NCBI GenBank assembly: GCA_900319595.1
Contig: ONOZ01000018.1
Location: 1-9,880, forward strand
Origin: an uncultured Bacteroidales bacterium
GTDB taxonomy: Bacteria > Bacteroidota > Bacteroidia > Bacteroidales > P3
DNA length: 9,880 nt
Reading direction: 5' to 3'
Below, one piece after another: positions 1-7,972 of this stretch (position 1 is the first letter of the stretch; every line of letters begins with the position of its first letter). A program made the position numbers and the translations under genes. The notes beneath the pieces are model-generated. The model was not told where the DNA came from and ran no database searches. It saw nothing but the letters and a program-made list of their open reading frames with translations.

Positions 1-1530
1 AGAGATGGAAAGGTATATGAGCAAGAGTATATGCGAGGAAAACCACTTTATGCTGTAAAAGAAGTTGGTACTACTGATAAACGTGGTACTACTGTGGAAT
101 TTACTCCAGACGATGAAGTATTTACAACCACTACTTATAATTACGATACTCTTAGTGCAAGACTTAGAGAGTTGGCTTTTTTGAATAAAGGACTTAATTT
201 GTCAATTAAAGATTTGAGAGAAAAGAATGAAGACGGTAATCATAAAGAAGAAAAATTCTATTCTGCAAATGGTTTAAGCGACTTCCTACAGTATCTAGAC
301 GCTTCAAGAGAAAAAATTACTCCCGAGCCAATTTGTATTGAAGGAGAGAAAAATGGTATTCCTATTGAAATTGCAATGCAATATAATACTACCTTTACAG
401 AAAACCTTCACTCCTACGTAAATAACATCAACACACACGAGGGCGGTACTCATTTACAAGGATTCCGTCAAGGTATGACTCGTACGCTAAAGAATTATGC
501 TGAGAAAGAAAAGATGTTAGAAAAACTTAAATTTGAGATAACTGGCGACGATTTTAGAGAGGGACTGACTGCTGTTATTTCAGTTAAGGTTGCTGAACCT
601 CAATTTGAAGGACAGACTAAAACCAAACTCGGCAATAGTGAGGTGGTCAGTGCTGTTAGTCAAATGATTGCCGACAAACTTAACGATTATTTAGAAGAAC
701 ATCCTAAAGAAGCAAAGAGTATTGTAGATAAAGTAATTCTTGCTGCTACAGCTCGTCATGCTGCTCGCAAGGCAAGAGATTTGGTACAAAGACAAACGAT
801 TCTTGGCGTAGCTGGTTTGCCTGGCAAGTTGGCAGACTGTTCTTCTAACGATCCAAGCAAATGTGAGTTATTTATTGTGGAGGGTGATAGTGCAGGAGGA
901 ACGGCAAAACAAGGGCGAGATAGAGAACATCAAGCGATACTTCCTTTGCGTGGTAAGATTCTTAACGTTGAAAAGGTGATGCAACATAGAGTTTTGGATG
1001 CCGAATCGATCAAAAACATCTATACGGCATTGGGTGTGTCTATTGGAACGGCAGACGATACCAAGGCTTTGAATATGGAAAAGTTACGTTATCATAAGGT
1101 GATCATTATGACAGATGCCGATGTTGATGGTGCTCACATCGCAGCGTTGATTCTAACTTTTTTCTTCCGCTATATGAGAGAATTGATTGACGCTGGTCAT
1201 GTTTATATTGCTACTCCACCATTATATCTTATTTCAAAAGGTCAGTCATTCCGTAAATATTGTTGGACGGATGAAGAAAGAACAAAAATTATTGCAGAAT
1301 TAGGTGGTTCAAATGGTGTAGAAGTTCAGCGGTACAAAGGTTTGGGAGAAATGAGTGAAGAGCAACTTTGGACAACAACGATGGATCCTGAACGCAGAAT
1401 ACTTAGACACGTAACAATCAACGATGCTGCCGAAGCGGATAGAATATTCTCTATGCTAATGGGCGATGATGTTGCTCCACGTAGAGAATTCATTGAAACA
1501 AATGCAAAATACGCAAATATAGATGCATAA
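1..1530 (+). CDS. gyrB: DNA gyrase subunit B, 5'-truncated by window edge
   Basis: GyrB is the ATPase subunit of the A2B2 gyrase that introduces negative supercoils in the cytoplasm. The reading frame is open from base 1, so the first ATG (position 31) is internal; about 509 codons are visible, against roughly 650 in Bacteroidota GyrB, so most of the GHKL ATP-binding domain lies upstream. Visible in order: the end of the GHKL domain (TDKRGTTVEF), the transducer domain (THLQGFRQGMTRTL), the TOPRIM domain with EGDSAGG (nt 880-900, catalytic Glu) and the metal-binding DADVDG (nt 1114-1131), then RYKGLGEM and the usual C-terminal REFIETNAKY. QGRDREHQAILPLRGKILNVEK favours GyrB over ParE. The transcript runs toward a hairpin 17 nt past the stop. 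The identification is near certain; only the N-terminus is unseen. Confidence 0.97.
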   Translation, partial: RDGKVYEQEYMRGKPLYAVKEVGTTDKRGTTVEFTPDDEVFTTTTYNYDTLSARLRELAFLNKGLNLSIKDLREKNEDGNHKEEKFYSANGLSDFLQYLDASREKITPEPICIEGEKNGIPIEIAMQYNTTFTENLHSYVNNINTHEGGTHLQGFRQGMTRTLKNYAEKEKMLEKLKFEITGDDFREGLTAVISVKVAEPQFEGQTKTKLGNSEVVSAVSQMIADKLNDYLEEHPKEAKSIVDKVILAATARHAARKARDLVQRQTILGVAGLPGKLADCSSNDPSKCELFIVEGDSAGGTAKQGRDREHQAILPLRGKILNVEKVMQHRVLDAESIKNIYTALGVSIGTADDTKALNMEKLRYHKVIIMTDADVDGAHIAALILTFFFRYMRELIDAGHVYIATPPLYLISKGQSFRKYCWTDEERTKIIAELGGSNGVEVQRYKGLGEMSEEQLWTTTMDPERRILRHVTINDAAEADRIFSMLMGDDVAPRREFIETNAKYANIDA

Positions 1531-1547
1531 TAAAAATACTCAATAAC

Positions 1548-1591
1548 AAGTTTGGTATGATATGTTGAATTTGATCTATTATACCAAACTT
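1548..1591 (+). terminator. Hairpin after gyrB, possible terminator
   Basis: Bases 1548-1562 pair with 1577-1591: 15 base pairs with a single G-T wobble (1559/1580), around a 14-nt loop. The core arms are AAGTTTGGTAT and ATACCAAACTT. It lies 17 nt past the gyrB stop and 28 nt before the ATG of the MaoC-like gene. No clear T-run follows on the plus strand, and the minus-strand side is only moderately T-rich, so an intrinsic terminator is plausible but not proven. It could instead be an mRNA processing or stabilising structure, or an operator. Confidence 0.4.
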
Positions 1592-1619
1592 ATTGTATCA
1601 ACTTAAATTTATAAAAAAT

Positions 1620-2027
1620 ATGAAAAAAATAAAAGTAGGTGATGTTTATGAATTTGAAACTATTTATCATCAAAAAGATGTAGAAATTTTTGCAAAGATT
1701 AGTGGTGATAACAATCCGATTCATATTAATCAAGAATACGCTAAGAATACTCCTTTTGGACAGTGCATTGTTCATGGTTTTTTTGCTGGTGCTGTATTCT
1801 CACGTGTATTTGGGACACAATGGCCTGGTGAAGGAACTGTATACATGAATCAAGAGATGTCCTTTAGGGCTCCTGTATTTGTAGAACAAAAATATATTGC
1901 AAAGTTTAAAGTTTTAGAAGTAAATGAAGAAAAACATCGTGGTACTATTGAATGTATTTTAGAGTCCAAAGATGGCAAACACGCCATTATAGGCAAAGCG
2001 ATGTTGATGCATCAAAGTAGGTTTTAG
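1620..2027 (+). CDS. MaoC-like (R)-specific enoyl-CoA hydratase family protein
   Basis: A 135-residue single hot-dog-domain protein of the MaoC/PhaJ type. This family hydrates trans-2-enoyl-CoA (or related acyl thioesters) to the (R)-3-hydroxyacyl form in the cytoplasm. The signature hydratase motif is present: SGDNNPIH with the catalytic pair Asp30 and His35, followed by the HGFFAGAVFSRV segment that normally lines the acyl pocket. The length matches single-domain family members. A TTG at 1593 is in frame, but ATG 1620 was chosen because it sits behind an A-rich leader typical of Bacteroidota and starts at MKKIKVGDVYEF, where the family usually begins; the TTG would also lie inside the right arm of the preceding hairpin. 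The receptor gene starts 28 nt downstream on the same strand, so co-transcription is possible. The substrate cannot be read from sequence. Confidence 0.85.
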   Translation: MKKIKVGDVYEFETIYHQKDVEIFAKISGDNNPIHINQEYAKNTPFGQCIVHGFFAGAVFSRVFGTQWPGEGTVYMNQEMSFRAPVFVEQKYIAKFKVLEVNEEKHRGTIECILESKDGKHAIIGKAMLMHQSRF

Positions 2028-2055
2028 AAGTAATAGAAAAAGAACACTTTGTGCA

Positions 2056-4428
2056 ATGGCAAAGAGAATTGTAACAGTAATATCTCTGTTGTTTTGTTTT
2101 GTAAGTGTATTTTCACAATCTGCAAAACTTAGAATACATGGCTATATCTATGATGCACAAACAAAAGAAACGCTTATTGGTGCTACTATCTACGACCCAC
2201 TTACCAAAAAAGGGACGACAACAAATGCTTACGGCTTTTATTCTTATACGACAACAAGTACAGACTTGCATTTGGAAGTATCGTTTGTCGGTTATCAAAA
2301 ACAAGAGATTGCTTTAAAAAAAACAGAAGACACCACAATAAATATTTATTTAGAACCATCAACACAATTAGAAGAAGTTGTTATTAGGGATAATAATTAT
2401 GAAAAAAGATTTGTTGTAGAAGATATCCCTGGTAAAATGGAAATCAATCCGCAAATAATTGCAAAAATGCCTACACTAACAGGGGAAAGCGACCTTTTGA
2501 AGGCAATTCAGATGTTACCAGGCGTAAAAAGTGGCACTGAAGGAACGACGGGGTTGCATGTACGCGGAGGCAATTCCGATCAAAATTTATATCTTATTGA
2601 TGGCATAGAAGTTTATAACCCTAATCACCTGATGGGATTTATATCCGCTTTTAATACGGACGCAATAAAAAATATTGATTTTTATAAAGGAGGTTTTCCA
2701 TCTTCTTTTGGTGGCAGAGTTTCTTCTGTTATGGATATTAGGACAAAAGATGGTAACAATGAAAAAATAAAAGGCGAATTTTCTATCGGATTGATTTCTG
2801 CAAAATTGAATATTGAAGGACCTATTATAAAAGATAAGACAACTTTTTCTGTATCTGCTCGCCGTACATACTTGGATTTATTGATTAGACCTTTACTTTG
2901 GTATGAAAACAAGGGCGAAGATGAAAAGGTAGATTTCAAATATCATTTTTCTGACTTAAATATAAAAATTAAACATAGATTGGATAAAGACAATACACTT
3001 ACGGCGTCTTTTTATATGGGTGAAGATACATATGGATTTTCATTAGAAGAGAATTTGGACGATTTTAGTAACTCCGATGCTATAATAACTTGGGGTAATA
3101 TGATTGCTACTATAGATTTTTCTCACAAATTTTCTTCTGCATTATTTGGAAATTTTAGTTTATCGTACAATCGCTATAAATCTAATATGAACGTGGAATA
3201 TGATGAAAAGAATAATTTTTTAGGAGGTGAAAACTACCACGATGAATTTACTTTTAATTCTGGCGTTGAGGATTTTACACTAAAAAATAATTATAATTAC
3301 TATCTTAATGGCTGGAACTCCTTTAATTTTGGAGTATCTTATACATATCATCATTACACACCAGAAGTTACAAAAGTTATATCATTGACCAATGGAGTAT
3401 CATTACAAAACCCTTATCAAGTACAAAATATAAAAAATGCTCACGAAATGATAGCCTATGTGGAAGATGTTATGAATTTTACAGATAAATTTTCTATTAG
3501 AGAGGGGATGCATTACGATTTTTATAATGTTGAAGGAGTTTCATATCATACTATCCAGCCAAGATTAAATGCAAGATATTCTTTTTTTGATAATTTCTCC
3601 GTAAAAGGTGGCTATGCAATGATGAATCAAAATATCCATTTACTAAGTAATGGTATGTTTTCTTTGCCATCTGATTTATGGGTGCCAGTTACAAAGAAAA
3701 TCAAGCCAATAACTTCTCATCAAATTTCCATGGGTGCTTTTGCTCAGACGTTTTGGAATTTGAATATAAGTGCTGAGGCTTATTATAAATGGTTAAACAA
3801 TGTTATTGATTACAAAGACGGAATAGCATCTTTCAATAATAGTGAGAAATGGGAAGAAAACGTTGCACAGGGAGACGGAAAAGCATACGGATTGGAATTT
3901 TCTGCTCAAAAAACTAAGGGGATTGTTACCGGCTGGGCTGCTTATACTATTTCTTGGTCAAAACGCAAATATGAAGGAGGCGAAATCAATAATGGCGAAG
4001 AGTTTTACGATAGATTTGACATTAGACACCAATTTAATATTGTGCTTTCATACAAAATAAATGATAGATGGGATATAACCTCCACTTTTGTTATCAACTC
4101 TGGGGCAAGGTGCAATATTCCAATAGCCAATTACTATAATTCCTTGGAACCAATATATCCTCATTATTCTCCATTTGGTAATTTTTTGGTTAGTGTATAT
4201 GGTGATAGAAATAACTTTCGTTTACCGTCCTATCATCGTTTAGATTTATCGCTTATAAATACAAAGAAAACTAAGCATGGCGAAAGAGTTTGGATTTTTA
4301 ATATATACAATGCATACAATCATAAAAATGCATTTTTCGTCTTTGCGTCTAATAAGCCTAATGTATTGAAAGCATTCAGTATTATGCCAATTATTCCGAC
4401 CATTTCCTATTGTTATAAATTCAATTAA
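2056..4428 (+). CDS. TonB-dependent outer-membrane receptor with CarboxypepD_reg-like domain
   Basis: A 790-residue outer-membrane transporter driven by TonB-ExbBD. A signal peptide spans residues 1-21 (MAKRIVTVISLLFCFVSVFS, cleavage probably just after). Residues about 25-101 form a CarboxypepD_reg-like beta-sandwich (GYIYDAQTKETLIGATI, then FVGYQKQEI). LEEVVI at 105-110 resembles a TonB box. The plug domain spans about 125-235, with LLKAIQMLPGVKSG, LHVRGGNSDQNLYLIDGIEVYN and FYKGGFPSSFGGRVSSVMDI. The rest is beta-barrel, rich in alternating aromatic strands and ending in YKFN. It is shorter than SusC-type receptors, and no SusD follows. The next gene, 12 nt away, is a DUF4249 lipoprotein, the usual partner of this receptor subgroup. 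The substrate is unknown; the lack of SusD argues against a classic polysaccharide locus. The family call is firm; the function beyond uptake is not. Confidence 0.93.
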   Translation: MAKRIVTVISLLFCFVSVFSQSAKLRIHGYIYDAQTKETLIGATIYDPLTKKGTTTNAYGFYSYTTTSTDLHLEVSFVGYQKQEIALKKTEDTTINIYLEPSTQLEEVVIRDNNYEKRFVVEDIPGKMEINPQIIAKMPTLTGESDLLKAIQMLPGVKSGTEGTTGLHVRGGNSDQNLYLIDGIEVYNPNHLMGFISAFNTDAIKNIDFYKGGFPSSFGGRVSSVMDIRTKDGNNEKIKGEFSIGLISAKLNIEGPIIKDKTTFSVSARRTYLDLLIRPLLWYENKGEDEKVDFKYHFSDLNIKIKHRLDKDNTLTASFYMGEDTYGFSLEENLDDFSNSDAIITWGNMIATIDFSHKFSSALFGNFSLSYNRYKSNMNVEYDEKNNFLGGENYHDEFTFNSGVEDFTLKNNYNYYLNGWNSFNFGVSYTYHHYTPEVTKVISLTNGVSLQNPYQVQNIKNAHEMIAYVEDVMNFTDKFSIREGMHYDFYNVEGVSYHTIQPRLNARYSFFDNFSVKGGYAMMNQNIHLLSNGMFSLPSDLWVPVTKKIKPITSHQISMGAFAQTFWNLNISAEAYYKWLNNVIDYKDGIASFNNSEKWEENVAQGDGKAYGLEFSAQKTKGIVTGWAAYTISWSKRKYEGGEINNGEEFYDRFDIRHQFNIVLSYKINDRWDITSTFVINSGARCNIPIANYYNSLEPIYPHYSPFGNFLVSVYGDRNNFRLPSYHRLDLSLINTKKTKHGERVWIFNIYNAYNHKNAFFVFASNKPNVLKAFSIMPIIPTISYCYKFN

Positions 4429-4440
4429 ACCTATAAAAAT

Positions 4441-5367
4441 ATGAAATACTTAAAAAAATTAATTTATCTCGCACCTTATTTATTTTTTTCTTGTGAATAC
4501 GAAATTAATTACAGTGGTCAATTGGAAAATGATAAGTTAGTGATTGCTACAATGTTACAAGAGGACTCTACTATTAGTTTTCCACTTATGCATTCTGCTC
4601 AACCCGGAGTTTTTGAGGGTACTACGTATGAAGAGTATAAGAAAAAATCCACAAAGCAATATAATAAAAATCCGTTTGTCTTTGATGCCCTAATTAATTT
4701 ATATGTAAATGGAGATTTTAAAGAAACAGCAAAGAAAACAAGCAACTCATACAATTACCGTTTTGATTACATACCAAAACACAATGATATGTTAAGTTTT
4801 GAAATTCAACATAAGGATTATCCAACTGCCTATTCGCAGGTAAATATGAATATAATCACTCCTCAATTAGATTCTTTTTATTGCTCCATAGAAGAAAGAC
4901 AAGGTAGAAAATGCGAAGTTATTTATATAGAATTAAATGATGACGGCAATGAAAACTATTATATGATTGAGCCATACACATTTAATTTCAGCAGAAGTTA
5001 TTTCTCCCATCCTACTATCATATTAGAATCTCATTCGGGCGTATATTATAATAATTCTATTGCATTATCTTTTGGTGAGGAGGATATTCATTTTAATTAT
5101 TACGGCGTTTTCTCAAATGAAAGATTCAAAGGCGAAATCTATAAGTTGAAGTTGTGTTATGAAACGTGGTCAGATGAAAATGAAAGAGGTTATAGACCTG
5201 TAAAAATTAGTAAAATTGACCGCAATACCCATAATTATCTCTATTCTTTAGGCAATTATATAAATTCGTCTTCATCCATGCTCAATCCCGTTAGTATTCA
5301 GAATTTTATAACAAATGGTTATGGTTTTATAGGTTGTAAAAAATCTATTGTAAAGAATTTACAATAA
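4441..5367 (+). CDS. DUF4249-type lipoprotein, partner of the upstream TonB receptor
   Basis: A 308-residue predicted lipoprotein. The short signal MKYLKKLIYLAPYLFFSC places the lipobox Cys at residue 18; acidic residues follow it (CEYE), as is common for surface-exposed Bacteroidota lipoproteins, though the match to an export signal is loose. After it come features of the DUF4249 family: KLVIATMLQEDSTISFPLMHS near 32-52, an Ig-like strand pattern with INLYVNGDF near 85-93, then YRFDYIPKHNDMLSFEIQHKDYPTAYSQV near 106-134. The family commonly sits directly downstream of a TonB-dependent receptor, as here with a 12-nt gap, and probably acts as an extracellular lid or substrate-binding accessory, by analogy with SusD but without sequence relation. 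Its last codons overlap a hairpin that would terminate the opposing operon. The DUF4249 call rests on pattern and context. Confidence 0.75.
   Translation: MKYLKKLIYLAPYLFFSCEYEINYSGQLENDKLVIATMLQEDSTISFPLMHSAQPGVFEGTTYEEYKKKSTKQYNKNPFVFDALINLYVNGDFKETAKKTSNSYNYRFDYIPKHNDMLSFEIQHKDYPTAYSQVNMNIITPQLDSFYCSIEERQGRKCEVIYIELNDDGNENYYMIEPYTFNFSRSYFSHPTIILESHSGVYYNNSIALSFGEEDIHFNYYGVFSNERFKGEIYKLKLCYETWSDENERGYRPVKISKIDRNTHNYLYSLGNYINSSSSMLNPVSIQNFITNGYGFIGCKKSIVKNLQ
5338..5366 (-). terminator. Intrinsic terminator of the minus-strand operon
   Basis: Read on the minus strand, bases 5366-5358 pair perfectly with 5354-5346 (9 bp, one G-C pair, arms ATTGTAAA and TTTACAAT plus an outer T-A) around a 3-nt loop TTC, and are followed by GATTTTTT (T-run 5343-5338). 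It begins 40 nt past the stop of the metallophosphoesterase gene and lies inside the last codons of the convergent lipoprotein gene. On the plus strand no T-run follows, so it looks one-directional. The stem is AT-rich and weak, which limits confidence. Confidence 0.5.
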
Positions 5368-5406
5368 ATCATTAAATAATATTAGCTCTGTTTGTATTAT
5401 AAACTG

Positions 5407-5916
5407 TTATATACGAGTTGCAGAAAATTTATCAAAATCCAAAACGTCCAAATCTTTCACTTCTTTTTTATCAACCACAAAACGTACTAATGTTCCGACT
5501 TGATGAAATCCTTGCCAACCACACGCACCAGGGTTAATAAATAGAAAATTAAATTCCTTGTCGTATTGGATTTTTAGAATATGACTATGTCCACAAATAA
5601 AGATATTTGGTTTTTCTTCTTTGAAAATTGGTTCTAATTTTTTTTCATAACGTTTTGGATATCCACCAATATGAGTCATTAGAATTTTCACATTTTCTAT
5701 CTCTATTTTCATAAGGCTTTTGACATCGTCTGCCATATATCTATCATCGCAATTGCCGTAAACTGCCACCGTTTTTTTGAATTGTCTTAATGTATTCAGC
5801 ACCTCTACATGTCCTATATCTCCAGCATGCAATATTATATCTACATCTTTAAAAAAAGTGTAAATCTGCTGTGGTACAACTCCATGCGAATCACTCATCA
5901 CCCCAATTCGTGTCAT
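5407..5916 (-). CDS. YfcE/MJ0936-type metallophosphoesterase
   Basis: A 169-residue, single-domain calcineurin-like phosphoesterase, the usual length for the YfcE/MJ0936 family of small cytoplasmic, metal-dependent phosphodiesterases. All metal-site motifs are in order: Asp9 and His11 (SDSHG), Asp33 (HAGDIG), Asn55 (GNCDD), His82 (THIGG), and His110 plus His112 (GHSH); NPGACGWQGFH closes the fold. Family members cleave model phosphodiesters and their true substrates are mostly unknown, so no gene symbol is given. It is the last gene of the minus-strand run, 54 nt after the NagB/PIG-L fusion, and appears to have its own promoter inside the end of that gene. An AT-rich hairpin 40 nt past its stop probably ends transcription. 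The link to amino-sugar metabolism is positional only. Confidence 0.9.
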   Translation of the reverse strand: MTRIGVMSDSHGVVPQQIYTFFKDVDIILHAGDIGHVEVLNTLRQFKKTVAVYGNCDDRYMADDVKSLMKIEIENVKILMTHIGGYPKRYEKKLEPIFKEEKPNIFICGHSHILKIQYDKEFNFLFINPGACGWQGFHQVGTLVRFVVDKKEVKDLDVLDFDKFSATRI

Positions 5917-5965
5917 TTGCTTTATAGTCTTAGTCTTATCCTTATACTATTACAATTATTTTTTG

Positions 5966-5997
5966 CAAAATTACAAAAAAATTTTATATTGTACAAA
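5966..5997 (-). promoter_or_regulatory. Bacteroidota-type promoter for the metallophosphoesterase gene
   Basis: On the minus strand a TTTG (5997-5994) is followed by 20 nt and then TAATTTTG (5973-5966), a full match to the Bacteroidota -33 TTTG and -7 TAnnTTTG elements at close to the usual spacing. The -7 box overlaps the TAA stop of the upstream fusion gene (5973-5971), and transcription would start near 5960, about 45 nt before the ATG at 5916. It was found by eye and AT-rich DNA gives chance matches, but both elements and the position agree. Confidence 0.55.
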
Positions 5998-7968
5998 TGC
6001 TTCCATTGCTTCATAACAAGGTAGCCCCAATGAATGATAAAGTTGTGCTGTTGCTCTATTTCTATCTTCAGCTCTCTGCCAAAATAATCTTTCATCATTA
6101 CCTAAAAATGGTGCAGATTCCATTTGCGATTGGTGTTTAAGAATCGATTTTCTTTTTGCTAACAATTCTTCGGGTGACATCGGAACGCACATTTCTATAT
6201 TTTCTATTTCCCACTCTGCCCAGGCTCCTCTATACATCCAAATACGACACTGATTTATCCATTCTTCTTGATTATCTTTTACACACTCAATTAACGCTGC
6301 CAATACAACATCTGTACATTTTTTGTGCGTGCCGTGAGGGTCTGCTAAATCTCCTGCAAGATATATTTGGTGTGGTTGTATCCTTTTTATCAAATCCATG
6401 ACAATTTTTACATCATTCTCTCCTATTGGCAACTTCTCTATTTTTCCACTTTCATAGAATGGCAGATCTAAAAAATATACTTTATTCAAAGGAATTTTAT
6501 TAAAAGTACAGGCAGTCCTCGCTTCTCCTCTACGAATCAAACCCTTAATAGTTAGAATGTCCTTTGTATCTAAATCTCCCACGTCCTTATTACGAATAAA
6601 TTGCTTTATTTCTTGATATTTAGTGCGAATACTATCATCTTTATTATCATCAAAAAGTTGATTGAATCCATTGATAAAATGCATAAATCTCATAACCTCT
6701 TCATCTCCAACAGCAATATTCCCACTTGTTTGGTATGCAATATGAACATCATGTCCTTGTTTGACTAATCGTTGAATAGTACCTCCCATTGATATAACAT
6801 CATCATCAGGATGAGGAGAAAACACTAAAACTCTTTTAGGATATGGCTTTTCTCTTTCAGGACGATAACTATCATTTGCATTAGGTTTTCCTCCCGGCCA
6901 TCCGGTAATTGTTCTTTGCAAATCATTGAAAACCTTTATATTTGCGTCATAGGCACTTCCGTACAAAGCCAATAATTCACTTAGTCCGTTTTCGTTATAA
7001 TCCTTGTTTGTAAGTTTAAGTATAGGTTTATTTGTTATTTTACACAACCAAACTAATGCACTACGCACTAATTTATCTGTCCATACACAAGAAGTAACTA
7101 ACCATGGTCTAACAATTCGTGTCAATTTGCTCGCAGCCATTAAATCAACTACAACGTGTGCATCATTATGAGTTTGCAAATAAGAAGCAGGTATTACATC
7201 AGACACTCTGCCCTCAACTGTATGAGCAATCATATCTGCCTTTTCTTCTCCCCATGCGGTTAGAAAGATTTTTTTTGCACTCAGTATCGTACCAATTCCT
7301 AATGTGATGGCACAAGGAGGTACGGGTTCGTTGGTGTTAAAACTCAAAGTCATTTCCTCTCTAACCAAAGCATCTAATAGCATTAGACGCGTAGCCGAAG
7401 TACGAGTTGATCCTGGTTCATTAGTCGCAATATTACCACTTCGTCCAATACCTAAAAGCATTATATCAATGCCTCCCAAAGTATTTATTCTTTGTTCATA
7501 CAAATTGCAATAGGAATGGATACTCTCTTGTTTTATCGTCCCATCTGGAGTAAATATATTTTGAGAATCAATATCTACGTGATTCAAAAAACGTTCTTTT
7601 AATTGGGAAATAGAACTATGGTTACTTACATCTTTCAAAGGGAAATATTCATAAGCATTGAATACAACAACATTAGAAAAACTAATCTTATCTTCTTTGT
7701 GTCTGCGAATTAGTTCTCTATATACCGGCGTAAGTGATGTACCAGTTCCAAGCCCGAGTATACAAAATTTACCTTCATTTTGTTTTGTCAAGATTTCCTT
7801 TACTACAGCATCGGCAATATGAATAACTGCTTGTTCAATATTTGGAAAAATATCAGTAGGTACTTTTTCCATACGTGTCATCTCGCTACGTTCTACAGCG
7901 GTTGTCGGATTGTAGAACTTTTGTGGAATATCCATCAATGCTATTTGTGAAGATAGATTTAAATTCAT
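5971..7968 (-). CDS. NagB-like / PIG-L (LmbE) deacetylase fusion protein
   Basis: A 665-residue two-domain cytoplasmic protein often annotated simply as glucosamine-6-phosphate deaminase. Residues about 45-280 are a NagB-like sugar-phosphate isomerase fold (LGLGTGTSLTPVY, FNAYEY, GIGRSGNIATNEPGS, AWGEEKADMI). Residues about 375-660 are a PIG-L/LmbE zinc deacetylase domain with SPHPDDD (His386, Asp388, Asp389) and DPHGTH (543-548), which supply the expected zinc ligands and base. The NagB part is degenerate: the positions of E. coli Asp72, Asp141 and His143 are Tyr106, Ser177 and Asn179; only Glu184 (E. coli Glu148) remains. Deaminase activity is therefore doubtful, while N-deacetylation of an amino sugar or its phosphate is plausible. 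It starts 4 nt after a fully conserved nagB, so co-expression is near certain. The start MNLNLSSQI matches the family as I remember it. Confidence 0.88.
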   Translation of the reverse strand: MNLNLSSQIALMDIPQKFYNPTTAVERSEMTRMEKVPTDIFPNIEQAVIHIADAVVKEILTKQNEGKFCILGLGTGTSLTPVYRELIRRHKEDKISFSNVVVFNAYEYFPLKDVSNHSSISQLKERFLNHVDIDSQNIFTPDGTIKQESIHSYCNLYEQRINTLGGIDIMLLGIGRSGNIATNEPGSTRTSATRLMLLDALVREEMTLSFNTNEPVPPCAITLGIGTILSAKKIFLTAWGEEKADMIAHTVEGRVSDVIPASYLQTHNDAHVVVDLMAASKLTRIVRPWLVTSCVWTDKLVRSALVWLCKITNKPILKLTNKDYNENGLSELLALYGSAYDANIKVFNDLQRTITGWPGGKPNANDSYRPEREKPYPKRVLVFSPHPDDDVISMGGTIQRLVKQGHDVHIAYQTSGNIAVGDEEVMRFMHFINGFNQLFDDNKDDSIRTKYQEIKQFIRNKDVGDLDTKDILTIKGLIRRGEARTACTFNKIPLNKVYFLDLPFYESGKIEKLPIGENDVKIVMDLIKRIQPHQIYLAGDLADPHGTHKKCTDVVLAALIECVKDNQEEWINQCRIWMYRGAWAEWEIENIEMCVPMSPEELLAKRKSILKHQSQMESAPFLGNDERLFWQRAEDRNRATAQLYHSLGLPCYEAMEAFVQYKIFL

Positions 7969-7972
7969 CTTT

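Noticed and set aside
1566..1573. TGAATTTG as a -7 promoter box for the hydratase gene
   Set aside because: It has a mismatch in the TA, no TTTG lies at the right distance, and it is inside the hairpin loop region.
1593..1619. TTG start extending the hydratase by nine residues
   Set aside because: The TTG lies in the arm region of the hairpin, and the family begins near MKKIKVGD; the ATG at 1620 has a typical A-rich leader.
2018..2025. TAGGTTTT as a promoter for the TonB receptor gene
   Set aside because: It lacks the final G, and no -33 element is found about 20 nt upstream.
5376..5400. ATAATA/TATTAT inverted repeat between the convergent genes as a terminator
   Set aside because: It has only six A-T pairs and no T-run; the stem at 5346-5366 is much better.
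6156..6401. 81-codon and other plus-strand open frames opposite the fusion gene
   Set aside because: They run antisense to conserved deacetylase and NagB-like coding sequence and have no domain-like composition.
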